A stretch of DNA of 64,000 nucleotides, taken from the NCBI GenBank assembly GCA_016707205.1, contig JADJHZ010000017.1, positions 1 through 64,000 of the forward strand, given 5' to 3'. A model generated the notes under the pieces. That model was given only the letters and a program-made list of their open reading frames with translations. It was not told the origin of the DNA and made no database searches. Positions 63,538 through 64,000 of the stretch are shown here, one piece after another; position 1 is the stretch's first letter, and each line of letters begins with the position of its first letter. This DNA comes from Haliscomenobacter sp. GTDB lineage: Bacteria > Bacteroidota > Bacteroidia > Chitinophagales > Saprospiraceae. Position numbers and translations under genes: made by a program.

Positions 63538-64000
63538 ATGATCCGGATGATTCACGTTTTTGGGTTGCTGAAAAGAGCTTTTATTTTGGTGGAACCTTAA
63601 GGTGATGCGTTCCCAAAAATACGCATACCTGGCGTCAAGTTTCCCGTTTTCTGCGGAAAGGGATCTTCGATTCGTTCACCCTCCGAAATCTTCTTGTTCC
63701 GCCATTATGAATTCCAATGGCCTTCCCATTTTCCTCAGCCCAAGCGCATTATCGATGCTGGGTCCAATATCGGCTTCACATCGATCTTTTCGCAAACAAA
63801 TATCCAGAAGCCGCTATTTTGGCCCTGGAACCCGAAGCTTCTAATTTTCAACAACTGCAATTAAACACCGCCCGTACCCTGTGATCACCCCGATCCAGAA
63901 AGCGCTCTGGGAACTCCGGCGCACATCGCCGTTCGCGATCTGGGATATGGGCAAAGAGGCTTTCTGGTTGAGGAAGTCCCCAAGGACACTCCGGATGCCC
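63538..64000 (+). pseudogene. FkbM family methyltransferase, frameshifted and cut by the window end
   Basis: Start MIRMIHVFGLLKRAF, then a frame break near 63598. Pieces of the SAM-binding domain then appear in different frames (RIIDAGSNIGFTSIFFANKYPEA and ALEPEASNFQQLQLN). The piece DAGSNIGFTS is characteristic of FkbM methyltransferases, which O-methylate sugars or polyketides. At least two more indels follow. The C-terminal half lies beyond the window. Confidence 0.6.

Overview
This is a chromosomal window from a member of the Bacteroidota, most probably the class Saprospiria (Lewinella/Haliscomenobacter-like). The evidence is a giant SprB-repeat surface protein with a type IX secretion (T9SS) C-terminal domain, TonB-dependent OMP_b-brl_3 receptor architecture, BatA-like and DUF4199 proteins, MbnP/MbnH-type genes, Bacteroidota promoters (TTTG, 17-19 bp, TAnnTTTG/TAnnTTCG) and the near absence of Shine-Dalgarno sequences. 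The species cannot be named from the sequence alone.

Layout. 0.2-11 kb: a frame-broken lipoprotein/beta-barrel gene, a TonB-dependent receptor, a 5'-nucleotidase with a 15-C tract at its 3' end, a small membrane protein, an O-methyltransferase, a diheme cytochrome c, and a NarL-type two-component pair. 11-19 kb: a U32 peptidase family gene (frameshifted) with a ferredoxin, a secreted trypsin-like protease with dockerin-like repeats, two unknown exported proteins, an exported type I pullulanase and a Uma2 protein. 19.5-22.7 kb: two identical tRNA-Glu genes, gapA and pgk; pgk is enclosed by two inverted copies of a 156-bp palindromic element. 23-26 kb: a frameshifted beta-propeller/phosphoesterase gene. 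26-32 kb: the 1889-residue SprB-repeat protein, with a good upstream promoter and an unusual tandem array of hairpins plus micro-ORFs. 32.8-37.5 kb: a compact operon with an exonuclease, two MbnP-like lipoproteins and two MbnH/MauG-type diheme peroxidases, suggesting periplasmic copper/redox chemistry. 37.6-39 kb: ApbE and DoxX.

39-64 kb is mostly envelope and polysaccharide assembly. It holds a GT39 enzyme, a BatA-like protein, a dihydroorotase homologue that lacks its metal ligands, two DUF4199 proteins, a GtrB-like GT2, a YfhO-like membrane protein, a GT4, a glucuronyl C5-epimerase-like protein, WbpD- and WbpB-like UDP-sugar enzymes, two asparagine-synthase-type amidotransferases, another GT2, a GmhA-like isomerase, further GT4s, a flippase, an NAD-sugar epimerase and the start of an FkbM methyltransferase. 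Together they would build, amidate, epimerise and export a surface glycan containing amino-uronic acids.

Two themes cut across the window. First, intergenic gaps are filled with several unrelated repeat families: heptamer arrays that often begin exactly at a stop codon and fold as inverted arms, a covarying hairpin element, and MITE-like palindromes. Second, single-base frameshifts are rare before about 60.4 kb (three clear cases) and very dense after it (about a dozen). This looks more like poor sequence quality at a contig end than true gene decay.
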